Positions 1 through 10,399 of a stretch of 64,000 nucleotides of DNA are shown in pieces. The position numbers and the translations under genes are program-made. Position 1 is the stretch's first letter; every line of letters begins with the position of its first letter. The stretch is from the NCBI GenBank assembly GCA_020746835.1, contig JAGPNK010000012.1:248001-312000 (forward strand), written 5' to 3'. The notes below the pieces were generated by a model. That model was not told where the DNA came from, made no database searches, and saw only the letters and a list, made by a program, of their open reading frames with translations. Source of the DNA: Stachybotrys elegans (Eukaryota > Ascomycota > Sordariomycetes > Hypocreales > Stachybotryaceae).

Positions 1-369
1 AAACACGATGCGCCCGCCGAACCGATCGCACAGCCGCGCCGCGGGCAGGAGTAACGCCGCGGTGGTGAGGTTGATGACGCCGGCGGGCCAGGTCTGCTCC
101 GAGGCGGGGATGCTGAGGGCGTCGGCGATGAGGGGCAGGCACAGGAAGAAGCCGCCGATGAAGTACTCGGACATCATCATGGAGCAGACGACGGTGGCTA
201 CAAATGCCACCTCCATGGGCACTGAGGAGAGCAGCTCCGGGCGCTGTCGGCCCAGCCGCTCCACAGCGGCCTTGTCGAGAACATCGGGGGTCGGCGACGG
301 CATGCCGGGCTGGTCGTCGGTCGAGCCACGAGGGGAGAGGACTGCCTCTCCGGGGGAGGATACAGCCAT
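1..369 (-). CDS. MFS multidrug-type transporter, N-terminal part (cut by window edge)
   Basis: The minus-strand frame starts at an ATG (bases 367-369) and stays open for 123 codons to the left edge. After about 50 hydrophilic residues rich in Ser, Pro and acidic residues there is a first hydrophobic helix (VAFVATVVCSMMMSEYFIGG). A second helix follows, and then the loop LCDRFGGRIVF, which matches MFS motif A between helices 2 and 3. In this family such proteins are 12- or 14-helix proton antiporters of the plasma membrane that export drugs or metabolites. The substrate cannot be told from this fragment. No intron is visible in the part present. The rest of the gene lies to the left of the window. 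Confidence 0.85.
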   Translation of the reverse strand, partial: MAVSSPGEAVLSPRGSTDDQPGMPSPTPDVLDKAAVERLGRQRPELLSSVPMEVAFVATVVCSMMMSEYFIGGFFLCLPLIADALSIPASEQTWPAGVINLTTAALLLPAARLCDRFGGRIVF

Positions 370-1816
370 GGTTGGACGTACGTTGCAGGGTTTTTTTTTT
401 GCTCGATTCTTCGTCTCCACAAAGCTCTGACCGAGATGATAGGTATATTTCTGTAAGCCAACGCTTCGGGGCTCGCTTGTAAAGTCGAGTTCACAATGGA
501 AAGGCGTATCTCCAAAGACAAAAGACAGCGACGAATTCGCTCGACAGACTCATCGCCTCCATCATCGATGATGTGATGGCCCTGATCCTATATACTTGCA
601 CGGGCTAAATCGAGTGGACCCTCTGATACCGCCTCCCATTGGGGGATGCATGGTGTCGGAAACGTCAAAACACCCAAAAGGCTCCCCTCTCTCTCCTCTC
701 GGAGCGTTACGACCCTCGGGGGCCGCAGCGCCCGAAAGCGAAGAGCAGCAGCTCGAATTACAAAGAAAATGCCCCCCGCCTCCCATCGATGAGTCGCTGC
801 GTCTTGGCTGCTGGATTGGGGGACCGAGCTTACACGCCGATATGAAAAGAAGCTTTCCGGAGCCGGAGAAGCAGAGGCAAGGTGTGGAGCAATCTGCGGT
901 GGCGATCGGTTGCGTCTTGGCTGCCTTCTTGGGGTTAGATCGTCTGGGGATGACAGCAAGGCGTTCGTGCTAGACAAGGGGGGCGGATGGTTTGGCAGGA
1001 CTTGCTGGTGAGGGCCAAGTTGCTTGGTTTGTCAACGCCGCGTATGGTGTGCATGGTGGTTGACATCAGCATGCGTTCTTACTGACCCAATGGAGGTGAC
1101 AAGCTACTTCTTTGGGGAATCCGTTATCTTGTTGCTGCATCATTGCTTGTCGTGGTCATTACCTTGGCGTCGGTGACGACTCTGGACGACCTGGGCACAC
1201 GATATGTCCGCCATTTATTTCCGACCTGTCATCGAACTGCTATCCAACTGGCAGCACAATCAGCATCAGCACATGTTCTCGTATTCATCGCCCAGAAATC
1301 CCAACCATTCTTGGCTGAGCAACGTCCGACAGGTTCGCTGTGCAACAGGGGTTCGGGGTTCTTCCTCCAGCAGGATCTCGGGGGCAGCTCTTTTGGGCAT
1401 CTCCGACCTTCTAACAAATCCGAGTGACGTTTCTATCACTCTGTAGACCTGAAAAGCAGGGCCAGAGTGTGTAGAAGGGCAAAGCGTTTATCAGTCATGT
1501 CGACAACATTGTTGATGGTGGCTACCATGTTCAGAGCGTCCTACAACCCTGCAGCCATCAAGGCCATCAGATTACGAAGTTGCTTTGTTCATGAGGTTAT
1601 TTTTACCTCTTGTTTATTGCTAGCTACCAGATGGTAGCGGAAGTATGCTCGACGCCACACGATCAAATAAACTCGCCAACAACCGCACCAAAGACACCTA
1701 AACTTTCTAGACCAGTATTTAAAACTCCAGATGCCCAATCTTTCATACTGCAATCCGGAAATTTCCATTCCCTCTTTCTGTTCGACAATCTAGACAGCCG
1801 AGAAGCCCCCAAAAGC
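370..1816. other. Intergenic region between MFS gene and F-box-like gene
   Basis: No convincing gene. It holds the upstream region of the MFS transporter, with a T-run at 390-400, and the upstream region of the F-box-like gene. The latter has a TATA-like TATTTAAA near 1718 and a pyrimidine-rich stretch near 1760-1790. Overlapping ORFs on both strands at 560-980 look like chance frames: none carries a recognisable domain. Confidence 0.5.
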
Positions 1817-2449
1817 ATGGAACAAGTCACCACCACCGACATTACCCACATCATGGAGCAGCCCGACCAAGAGTCCACCACCCACAGCACTCGAACAGAA
1901 CATACCATATTGAGTCTTTCGAGTAACATGGAACCTCTCGAGGAGGTCAACCCATCCTCGCCCCTCGAGAATCTTCCCCCCGAGCTGCGCATCCACATTC
2001 TGAGCCTCATACCCGACCTATCCACCCTGCGCTCCCTCGTCCGCGCATCCCCCGTCATGCACGCGCAGTACATGCACAGCCGAAACAAGATTCTCTCTAT
2101 GTGCTTCTTCCGCGAAATGTATGGAGCGGTCAACGTGTCCCTCGAGTTGCTCATGCACCGCCTGGGCACCCCGTTCAACGAGTACAAGGCTGTTGTCCAG
2201 CGTCCTGACGGCACTCTCGCTCACCGCCCTCGCTCAAACCCATCAGCTATGTTGACGGTGCTCAACCCCGCCCACGTGCGCATCATGGCCGCCTTCCACT
2301 TGTCCGTCATGCTGCCCAAGTTGAAAGAGCGCCGTCAGAGATTGTGGCGCGAGTTTGGACATACGGGTCGCGAAAATTTGAAGAGAATGTTTAAGTGTGC
2401 GAGTGGTAACTTTTACATCTTGGAAATTGCAAGAGTCGTCAGGACTTGA
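1817..2449 (+). CDS. F-box-like protein
   Basis: Single-exon frame of 210 residues from the ATG at 1817, which has a good context (A at -3, G at +4). The segment LENLPPELRIHILSLIPDLS followed by TLRSLVRASPVMHAQY has the spacing of an F-box helix set (LP-x-E-x2-x2-I-L). It resembles a common fungal family in which this motif is followed by a poorly conserved helical part. F-box proteins normally tether substrates to an SCF ubiquitin ligase through Skp1; that role is inferred here. The residues before the motif are Thr/Ser/Glu rich and look disordered. The same frame is open upstream to an ATG at 1631 (272 residues), but that part overlaps a TATA-like and CT-rich stretch, so the shorter start was preferred. 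Confidence 0.6.
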   Translation: MEQVTTTDITHIMEQPDQESTTHSTRTEHTILSLSSNMEPLEEVNPSSPLENLPPELRIHILSLIPDLSTLRSLVRASPVMHAQYMHSRNKILSMCFFREMYGAVNVSLELLMHRLGTPFNEYKAVVQRPDGTLAHRPRSNPSAMLTVLNPAHVRIMAAFHLSVMLPKLKERRQRLWREFGHTGRENLKRMFKCASGNFYILEIARVVRT

Positions 2450-2937
2450 GATTGAGTGTAGGGTGGAAGTAGGCACACACCAGGGCAGTATATCTAGCCG
2501 AGGACTGCATCACCATGGGGGAGGCGAGCATTTATAGATGATCACTGGGGATTAAATTTTGTAGCTGGAACTGTTTAGTTGGATCCCGAATATCTATATA
2601 ACCATGCACTATCTGAAAGCTCCTAGGAGTGGTAGGACGCGTGACACTGCAGAGCCAAGAGTAAGCTGATCTGGTCCTGATGGATGGGTGACCTTAGATA
2701 ATAGAAACCCTTCCCGCCCAGCCAGGCAGGTAACAATGGGCGTGGCCGCCATGCTCGTACACGTACAATAAATATTTCCTCCTGAAATAGGCCAGCATAT
2801 CCCTGAACTTGTTGTGCAGTAGAGAAGTAGCGTGGAGTTGGCTAAATAGAGTGCGATAGGTCGCGGTGTGCTGCCAGGAAAAGTGGTTGGGGAGGGGGAG
2901 GATGACGGTAGAGCCTGGAGAGAGGGTAAGGAGGCAC
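2450..2937. other. Intergenic, convergent 3' flanks
   Basis: Lies between the 3' ends of the F-box-like gene (+) and the interrupted gene on the minus strand. No gene seen; a minus-strand ORF of 110 codons at 2609-2941 has low complexity and no recognisable motif. Confidence 0.5.
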
Positions 2938-3765
2938 TCACTTGCTATCCTCCGAAAATACGAGGTTATTAGTAGCTGTAGTAATCATGCTCACCGCTTG
3001 AGCAACAGCATTGCTTTCGCTTGGAGTGCCAAAAGATGGCAATATATGCTGCTCAATGATAGACAGCACCTCGTCGAGCTTAGGCTGCATTTTAATGAAC
3101 TCATTGAATGCAGTAGCATCATCATCGCTGATCTTATGGGCAATGTCGCTGAAAGACAACTTCCAGTTTTCATCGTGTGGGAAGATGAAAAGCAGAGCTC
3201 GGCGGCCTCCAATCAAGAGGTCCAGCTTGCGGCCATATGCCTTGAACTCGTGCAGGCAGTCGGGAGTGGTTTGTATCTCATCGGCAAGTTGTTAAATTCT
3301 CTCCCCATGGTGTGAGCTCCCCTCGCCGTTACCAATGGAGGCCTCCCACCCGCGGTGAAAGCTAATATGGTCTGCCCACTTGTACAGGTTTGAGCGGTAC
3401 ACGTCTCTTTCATGCTCTAAAATGCGTTGGAAGGCGGATGCAAGGTGCTCTCCGCCTGGAGGCTGGTAAGCAGGAGTAGTGGTGGGGGCAGCATTGGTGA
3501 TAGCCAAGAGCTTGAGCTGTTCTATGGCATCAGGGGAGATGATGAAGTCGAGGAGTTCGTGGCAGGATTGCGGGAGGCTATCAAGTCCACAGAGGGAGGT
3601 TGCTGGGATATAATGTGAGTTTCCGCCATGCCCTTGTATGAATAAGGGTACAGTCGGTGGCACCGTGTCCTCGGCTGACATGCCATGAGCTTCCTTCTCG
3701 GTGGAGGTTGGTGGTGACTGTCGTTGAGAAGCCGATTCCCCGAGAAACTCCTTAGGGCTATCCAT
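2938..3765 (-). CDS. Unknown fungal protein, reading frame interrupted by in-frame TAA
   Basis: Starts at the ATG at 3765 and encodes 157 residues up to a TAA at 3292-3294. The very same frame then continues for another 117 codons to a TGA at 2938. Both halves look coding: the first includes HASAFQRILEHERDVYRSN-like sequence rich in charged helix formers, and the second continues QLADEIQTTPDCLHEFKAY then KLDLLIGGRRALLFIFPHD. The overall pattern (N-terminal Ser/Pro-rich, then mixed helix) resembles lineage-restricted hypothetical proteins; I do not recognise a domain. Either the TAA is a nonsense change (CAA to TAA would suit it) or a 135-nt intron (3198-3332, donor GTAACG) removes it in phase. 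The second option has a weak donor and would delete coding-looking sequence. Confidence 0.5.
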
Positions 3766-3826
3766 GACTGTTGAATCAATGCGTAGGAGCCTAAGTAGGA
3801 GACGAAGAGTGCAGGAAGGTAGGAGT

Positions 3827-3851
3827 GCAGAGATGCAGAGATGCAGAGATG
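3827..3851. repeat. Octamer tandem repeat (ATGCAGAG)
   Basis: About three consecutive copies of the unit ATGCAGAG, read directly from the sequence just upstream of the interrupted gene's start codon. Confidence 0.85.
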
Positions 3852-4087
3852 AACGATTGTAGAATTAAAAGTGCAGGAAGCTAGCCACCTAGTAGCCAGG
3901 CAAAAGGCAAACACCTCATTGGGTGCTTGTTGGGCTAGAATGATGCATAAACAAAAGTTACTACCTAGACTATGAATCCCCAAGCTGCAGTCACCTGCCT
4001 CTATGTGGGCCAGCTCGAACAGGCTGCTACACTTTGGACAGGCAACACGTTTTTGTGTGACGGCTGCGGTATAACGAGAGTGAATGT

Positions 4088-4148
4088 GGGATTTCCTGTT
4101 CGTGTGCCCCAATGGGATACAGACCAGTGACTTCGAGGAGGCCCCCTC
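4088..4148 (+). repeat. Dispersed repeat, copy A
   Basis: Shares the core GTGTGCCCCAA, then GGGATACAGACC, with a copy near 30679. It shares the flanking GACTTC-x-AGGAGGCCCC with a copy near 46306. Three related copies within one window, each in non-coding DNA, mark a dispersed multicopy sequence. It is probably a decayed fragment of a mobile or multigene element. No terminal repeats or target duplication were seen around this copy. Confidence 0.6.
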
Positions 4149-4479
4149 TGACGATAAACATATCAGATCAATAGATAACAGTAGGATTAATGTAGGTGGG
4201 TTTCTACAACATATCTAAGTAGGGCATTTCCTAAACAACTATGGCATCTACCTGCCCTCACCAACAAATTTCTCGACTGCAGTGGGTGCATGCTCTCTTC
4301 TGAAGTACCAGAAGCAGACTGTGGTAGCGTCGATGGATGTGTGAACGTGACTGATATGCTGCTGATCTGCGCTGGCGATCTTGACCTCTCTTATCGTTGT
4401 GTACGCGATCCCAACCTTCTTCCGCAGGTAATATTCACGCAGTCAACCTAAATTGTCCCACAAGAATTCATCGACATCA

Positions 4480-7400
4480 TTACAAATCATCACCGCAAGC
4501 GTAGCATGACTTGTCCATCCAGACAAGGCCACTGTAGACCTCAACCGAGTCGTCCAGATTCTCCTCGAGCGAGCCAGAGTAAAAGTAGCACACCTCGGTG
4601 TCGAAATCAAACGTCCAACTGTTGCAGTCGCTCCTCTTTGCGCAGATACCAGCGCATGTCTCCAGACGCTCATCATCCACAAACTCGGGCATGTCGGTTG
4701 CCATGGCGATAACACCAACAGTTGCTGAGGGATAGCCAGACATGTAGCAGGTATTATCTTGGGTGTAGTCCCATTCCAGCGTACACGTTCTGCTTGTATA
4801 GGCAGCTGGGGTGATTGTGGCGATTTCCTCAATGAGTGGGGCAGAAGTGATGCTGGAAATAGGTATAGAAGATGACTCGGCCGGAACAGTAGTCGTAGGT
4901 GGCTCTGTCTGGGAAGGAATAAGAGATTCTGAGGCAGTATCAGACGTCGACACGGCATCCGAGCTAACGGGCTCCGATGAGACGGGAGTAGTACTAGCGA
5001 TATCAGAGGTAACGGTATCTGAAGTGGCAGTATCAGGAGCACTAGTAGAGCTCACAGGGTCCGACGTAACCGCATCAGAAGTAGCGAAGTCCGAAGTGAC
5101 GGGATCTGAAGTGACCGCAGTAGCGCTAACGACATCTGATACAATTCCAGATGTTACAGGTTCAGATGTCACCGGCTCTGAAGTGACAGCTGCTGAACTG
5201 TCAATGCTAGAAGTTGCTTCATCAGAAGTGGAAATGTCAGAGGGAGTAGGCTCCGGAATGGCAGTGGTGGTGCTCTCAATTTCTGATGTTACTTCTCCAG
5301 ACGTTGTGGAGGCTTCCGAGGTGTCGGGCTCTGAGGTAGTCGTTTCCAATACCAGAGGATCTGAAGTGGTGGACTCAGGAGTCACTGCTGCGGAGGTAGT
5401 GGCAGCCTGGCTAATGTCATCTGAAGTAGCAGCCTCCTCGTCCGTGGGTTCAGTAGTGATGGAGGTGGTGCTGACTAGAGCAGAGGTAGCCACGGAAGTG
5501 ACTATCTCAGAACTGATCGCATCAGAAGTGACAGTGTCGTCAGTTGACACAGTGGTAGCAGCAGCAGAAGTTGTGGCTTCAGAAGAAACTACGGACGTGA
5601 TGGGCTCGTCGGAGGCTATGGCTTCGGTAGTGGCGGCCTCGGAGAGAACAGAAGTGGGAGTTGTCTCAGAATCAGTCGTACTAGTACTCTCAGAGGTGCT
5701 GATCACAGGCGAAGGAGCTGATGTGGCATCTGGAGTGACAGTTGAGGAAAGAACCTCTGAAATGACAGTAGAAGTGACCGAAGACGTGACTTCCGAAGTC
5801 GATTCTACTGAAGCTGGAGCAGAAGTCGTCTCAACAGAGGTGGAAATATCGGAAGTGGCAGGCTCGGATGTCGAAACAGTTGGAGTAGCGATCGATGTAC
5901 CCTCTGAAGTGGCAGCATCAGAGGTGAAGACGGATTCTGAACTAGTCTCGATGGCATCAGAGCTAGTCGAAGGAGAGTCTGATGAAGCAGCGCTGGTTTC
6001 TTCAGTAGCAGCTGATGTAACAACAGTGGATGGAGCGTCCGAGGACTCAACCGAAGGAGAGAACACTGGATCCGAGGCAGCGGAGGGGGTCGTTGTAGGT
6101 GGAATCGAAGGCTCGGGTGGCTCCGAGGTTGGTAAAACGCTCGAAGACTCGGCAGATGGCGTTGGAATGGGCGGAATTGAAGGACCAGATTCCTCTGAGA
6201 TTGGGGAAACGCTGAAAGGCTCAGTGGATGGTATGGCCTCTGTCTGAGACTCCACTACGGAGGTGGTTGGAGGCGCAGTGACGGAGGTATCGGAAGAGGG
6301 AATGTTGGAAGTAGAGACAAGGAAAGGTTGAGTGGATGCTGAGCTAGTATCAGTGGTAGTGGTGACAACCGATGTAGGAGCGAGCGACGTGGCAGAACTG
6401 CTCGTTGGGGTGACGGTTGGGAAGGGTACCTCAATTGTGACAGTCGTAGGTGCAGGTGCCGTCTCTGGGGAGGTGAGAAGAATGTCTCCAATGAGAACAG
6501 CGACAGAAACACCATCAGGGCAGACGGTTGTCAGCTTCAGGGGCCCGTCGAGTCCTGTCCTTGGTTCAGTAGTGACGGAAGAAATCTCCTCCCAAGGAGG
6601 GCTGAGAGTAAAACTGGCCCACAGCTGATCACCAACGGTAATCTGAAGGGCACAGTATTCTTCCTGTCTCTTCCTTCTGATGACCCCGTTGGCACCCTTG
6701 CTAAGTGTAAGGACGATGTCCTGATCGCTTGGAACCTCGGGGAGGGAATCGACAGGAAACGTAACAGAGGCGCTCTCTCCGGGTTGGATGGACATTGATC
6801 TGGGAAGTTAGCGGAGATTGGGTCAACGTCATGACAAGACTTACACATAAGGAACTCCGTCATTGTTGATTATCTCTGCGTTCTCCAACGTAGCAGAGTT
6901 GAGAGAAAGCTGAAGTGGCTCCAGGATAACTTCGTCCTCTTCGGGCTCTTCGAAGCGATAGATTTGGACCTGGGAGGAACCTCCGCACGTCTGCGTCTTG
7001 TCGCCCTTGCAGGTGATGGAGCACGAACTGGCAGCGGTGGCAGCAGAGTCGAGCTCGTTGCCAGCCCAACACTTGTTACCTGCGGAGAGTCAGGATGAGT
7101 GCCAGTAATAAAGGACGGGGCGACATACCATTTTCGAGACCAAAGACCTTGAAACTGTTGTACGCTGCAAATGAAGCACACATGACCACAGTCATTTTGT
7201 TGTCCGTGTACAACTTCTCCAAGGCATAACCGTTTGCGCCGGTATTGCTGTAGCAGCCATCGGCCGTGTAGATGGGAAGAGCAGTTTCCTTGTATACTTC
7301 GCTGTCCTTCTTGTACAGGTCCATTCGACTGCCAGCGCCACACATGAGCGTCGGGTTACCCGCGCATGGCTTCTTACACTCGGCCGTAGAGATTCTGAAA

Positions 7401-8088
7401 CTGTTGGGGGAAAGATCATTTCCACACCAACACTCTCGTCCTGGCGACTGTGTGAGTAGAAATAGAGACAGTGGTTGAGAAGAGACAAACCATATTCGAG
7501 ACCAAAGTAGGACCAGCCAGCACACTTTTGCGCGCAACGCTCAGGAGTCAATGCGTCATCGCCATAGAGCTTCTTAAGAGCCCGAGGGCTGCCGGCGTCT
7601 GTAAAACAACCCTGCCACGCGTAGTTGGCGGCAGACTTAGCAGCAGCAGGGGCGGTGATCTTGGCTTCGGTAAGATCCCCTCCACGCTGAAAGAGGTTGA
7701 GCCTCTTGCGACCTCCACAGGTCTGGAGGCTATTGCCGCGACACTCAAAGGTACAGTCGGACTCTTCCATCTTCTTGGCATCGGGATTGACATAGTTGCC
7801 GCACCAGCACTCCTTGCCGTACTCGAGACCAAAGTGCGTATACGAGGACTCGGCGCAAATACCCTCACACATTTGTACCGTCATGAGGTCATCTGTCTTG
7901 ACCTTTTGAAGAGCTCTGCCGCTGTCGGGCTCGGCATAGCAACCGTGGTAAATGTAGGAGCTCTGCTGAGCTGCGGCAACCCGAGCAATCAGCTCAGAGG
8001 TGGCAGCATTGAGTGGAATGGCTCCGGAGGGCCCGCTGAGGGAGAGAACTAGGCCCAAGGCGAGCCTGGAAAAAGATTGACTTCTCAT
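4480..8088 (-). CDS. Secreted WSC-domain protein with Ser/Thr-rich stalk and C-terminal PAN-like domain
   Basis: Four exons on the minus strand: 7491-8088, 7129-7440, 6845-7079 and 4480-6799, joined by introns of 50, 49 and 45 nt with GT-AG ends. The product is 1154 residues. A signal peptide (MRSQSFSRLALGLVLSLSG) is followed by three WSC domains near residues 46-135, 155-245 and 258-350, each with the FGLEYG/FGLENG core; in the third the usual CWCG is CWAG. A beta-rich segment leads to about 550 residues of Ser/Thr/Val/Glu repeats (about 495-1050), likely heavily O-mannosylated. The last 100 residues (CTLEWDYTQ to CYACGDDL) have six or more Cys spaced like a PAN/apple domain. WSC domains bind wall polysaccharide. 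Unlike yeast Wsc stress sensors there is no transmembrane helix or GPI signal, so I infer a secreted or wall-bound protein. Confidence 0.85.
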
Positions 8089-9701
8089 GGTAAGGAGTGA
8101 CCGAAAAGCAAAACAGGACAAGCGAGGGACTGGTTGAATGAGTGAATGAACCGCTACACCAAGCTCGGTGGAGGAGAGTTGGACCAGCCTCTTGGGCGAC
8201 TTGATAGCCGCTTGCTTTTGAAGGGTCGGAAGAAAGGACAGGAAGAATCAACATGACTCCCCCGGAGCCTCAGCCATGCCATGAATTGACTCAGGCGTTG
8301 CAGAAACCAATAGCGCAGCTGCCAAGGACCATCTATTCGGGTTTCTGCGTCCAGTAAAGTCCCGTAGAGCAAGCCACGGCCGTGAAACACGTTGAAGGTT
8401 TGCTTGAAACAAGTGCAGCAAAGCCACGGCCACATCAATAGTTTCCGCGGGCCATCCCATTGTAGATTAGTGGTGTGCCAAACATGTGCGTAGTCGACCG
8501 ATTATCTTCGCTTGGCATCCACCAAGTGGTTTCGGTTCAGGGGTAAATCGACGGCCAAGTTAAGCTAGAACCGGTAGTGTCCGCAAACCGCTCAGCCGCC
8601 ACGGCGCCGAGTCGACGAAGCGGGACGATAAGACGATTCCACCCAGCCGACGGGGCCGAAAAAAATTGAAACGAAAGCATCTTCATCGGGGCATGGGCTT
8701 GATGGGGAGGACATCTCTTCCGGGTGATCCGCCGCCCTGAGCTGGACCTGAGCTGGATCACTGGGGACTTCGTGTTCTGTGGCGCTGAACTGGTGGGTTG
8801 GCTGATGAACATCGATAGCCAGCCCACATGGCATCAATTGTGGAAGACTGGTGCTTGTCAGCAGAGGGATTTTTTGCCTCAGACAAGATGAATTAAAAGG
8901 GCGTGATGGGTCAAGATTGTCCACAGGACCGCTTGGATCGAGGAAACATGCGAACAGACAGGCACTCACAGGGCATGAAAACATGCAGGATGCAAATGCA
9001 GTTATTCCTTTCGCCTTCCAAAATGGACGTGCCGGTTGCTCGTTTCAAGATCGAGGCCAGCGCTGGACACGATGCACCATGCTCAAGGGATTAAGGTGGC
9101 TTGCTGGGTTGTTTGCCTGTAATTAATTCCTGGCTTGCCTCTTGCCGCTGGTGATAAGCCAGTGGATGCTTGTGTGCCCTAGCCCCTGATCCCGTTCCTT
9201 CCTCCTACACAACACACCGAATTGAGACTGCCAATTATATTGAGAAATCCTCCTACGCAGTCTGCTTCAAGCCATCATAAACCAGACGCATCGTCTACGT
9301 CGAAATAAACTTGCAGCCGGCGGATCCAACACGATGCTGTGCTTGGCAGGGTTCTGATCAGCACGACACCTTCCCAACCAGTCCAAGTTGCGCTCCATCT
9401 TCTCCATCTCCCCTTCTGGGCATCTAATCCACCCACAGGCTCACAGGCTCACACCCATGCGCTGCGAGTACGGCTGAACATTTCCCCGGTGATGTCATTG
9501 CGCTGTCTGGCACAGCCTCTGTCTGTGCCTGCGTCAGCGTCGCAAAGCCGCGCCACGCTAAGCTGCGCCCCGTCCTGTCCGTGTCCTTGAAAGCTGAAAG
9601 CTTGTTCCTCAACTCCACCGCTTCGACCACATCATCGACAATCGCTGCTACAGCATCTTGGCAATAGCATACCGACTCCCAAACACCCGTCCCTCTCCGA
9701 A
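8089..9701. other. Divergent intergenic region
   Basis: Shared upstream region of the WSC gene (minus) and the small Cys-rich protein gene (plus). Several ORFs below 130 codons occur on both strands, with no domain or splice pattern that would support them. Probably promoters and untranslated leaders. Confidence 0.5.
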
Positions 9702-9986
9702 ATGGCCCCTTCTACCGAGCCTCAACCCTCCGCCACGGCGCCGACAGTCGTCCAGCCAATGCAGGTCGAGCAGCCCCGGCTGAACCAAGCAATGGGTACG
9801 ATATCCTGCCCCCGCCGCTCCCGGAAGCTGCTGACATCGCGCACAATAGATCCCCAGCGACCTCACCCCGAGTCCGACGTGAACCTCCGCGGCGGCGAGA
9901 ACCGAGGAGGCTGCTGCCCCGGCCGATTCTGCTTCATTATCCCGTGCCCGCTACCTTGCGATTGCTGCATCATCCCATGCCCTTAG
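9702..9986 (+). CDS. Small Cys/Pro-rich protein with CP-rich C-terminal tail
   Basis: ATG at 9702, in a CCGAAATGG context. An intron at 9796-9849 (54 nt, GTACGA...AATAG) interrupts codon 32. Its length is a multiple of three, so the unspliced frame is also open (94 residues); the spliced product is 76 residues. The first half is Pro/Gln/Thr-rich and disordered. The second half has RGGENRGGCCPGRF and then a tail in which Cys alternates with Pro and Ile (CFIIPCP, CDCCIIPCP). Clustered Cys at a hydrophobic C-terminus suggests palmitoylation and membrane association, or metal binding. I recall similar short proteins across Pezizomycotina with no assigned function; this recollection has not been checked by search. 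Confidence 0.65.
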   Translation: MAPSTEPQPSATAPTVVQPMQVEQPRLNQAMGTISCPRRSRKLLTSRTIDPQRPHPESDVNLRGGENRGGCCPGRFCFIIPCPLPCDCCIIPCP

Positions 9987-10399
9987 CACCGATATCTGTG
10001 GAGGCTTTATTTGTATAGGGAATCGTTGTGATATTTGGCGGCCGACATACTGCGCAGATACGATAGTAATGAGATATATGCTTGATGTTAATATGGCCAC
10101 CTTCTGTCATTCCAGACGAGCGACGATGCGGAAACGACATCGGTCCAAGCTACTACGTGATTACCACCGTAGATGTCTCTCGAAAAGCCACAAGCTCCTA
10201 GGTGTCTCTAATGGAGAAAGCCGGAAGTATGTTCCATAAGATTCAGGTATGACCGAGTTTATCTTGTTCACAAGGTTTTCTCCACCAAAGACAGAGTTGC
10301 CGTTTAATAGGCCTCTGGGCATATAAACCTCGCAACCCCTGACCTCTTTTCGCATTTCCACGCCTACAATCTTTCCCGGGACCTCATTCACACCCAAAC
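9987..10399. other. Intergenic
   Basis: 3' flank of the small Cys-rich gene and short upstream region of the 441-residue protein. No gene seen. Confidence 0.5.

Larger units (their letters stand above)
3766..4479. other. Intergenic with short repeats
   Basis: Upstream of the interrupted gene and downstream of the WSC gene. It carries a short tandem repeat near 3827-3850 and one copy of a dispersed repeat near 4088-4148 (both listed separately). No coding sequence that I can support. Confidence 0.5.

Noticed and set aside
560..980. Several 68-129 codon ORFs upstream of the F-box-like gene
   Set aside because: They overlap on opposite strands with no motif, and the region is a plausible promoter.
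4811..6247. 478-codon plus-strand ORF rich in Ser, Glu and Val
   Set aside because: It is the mirror of the Ser/Thr repeat stalk of the WSC gene, where both strands are open because of codon bias.
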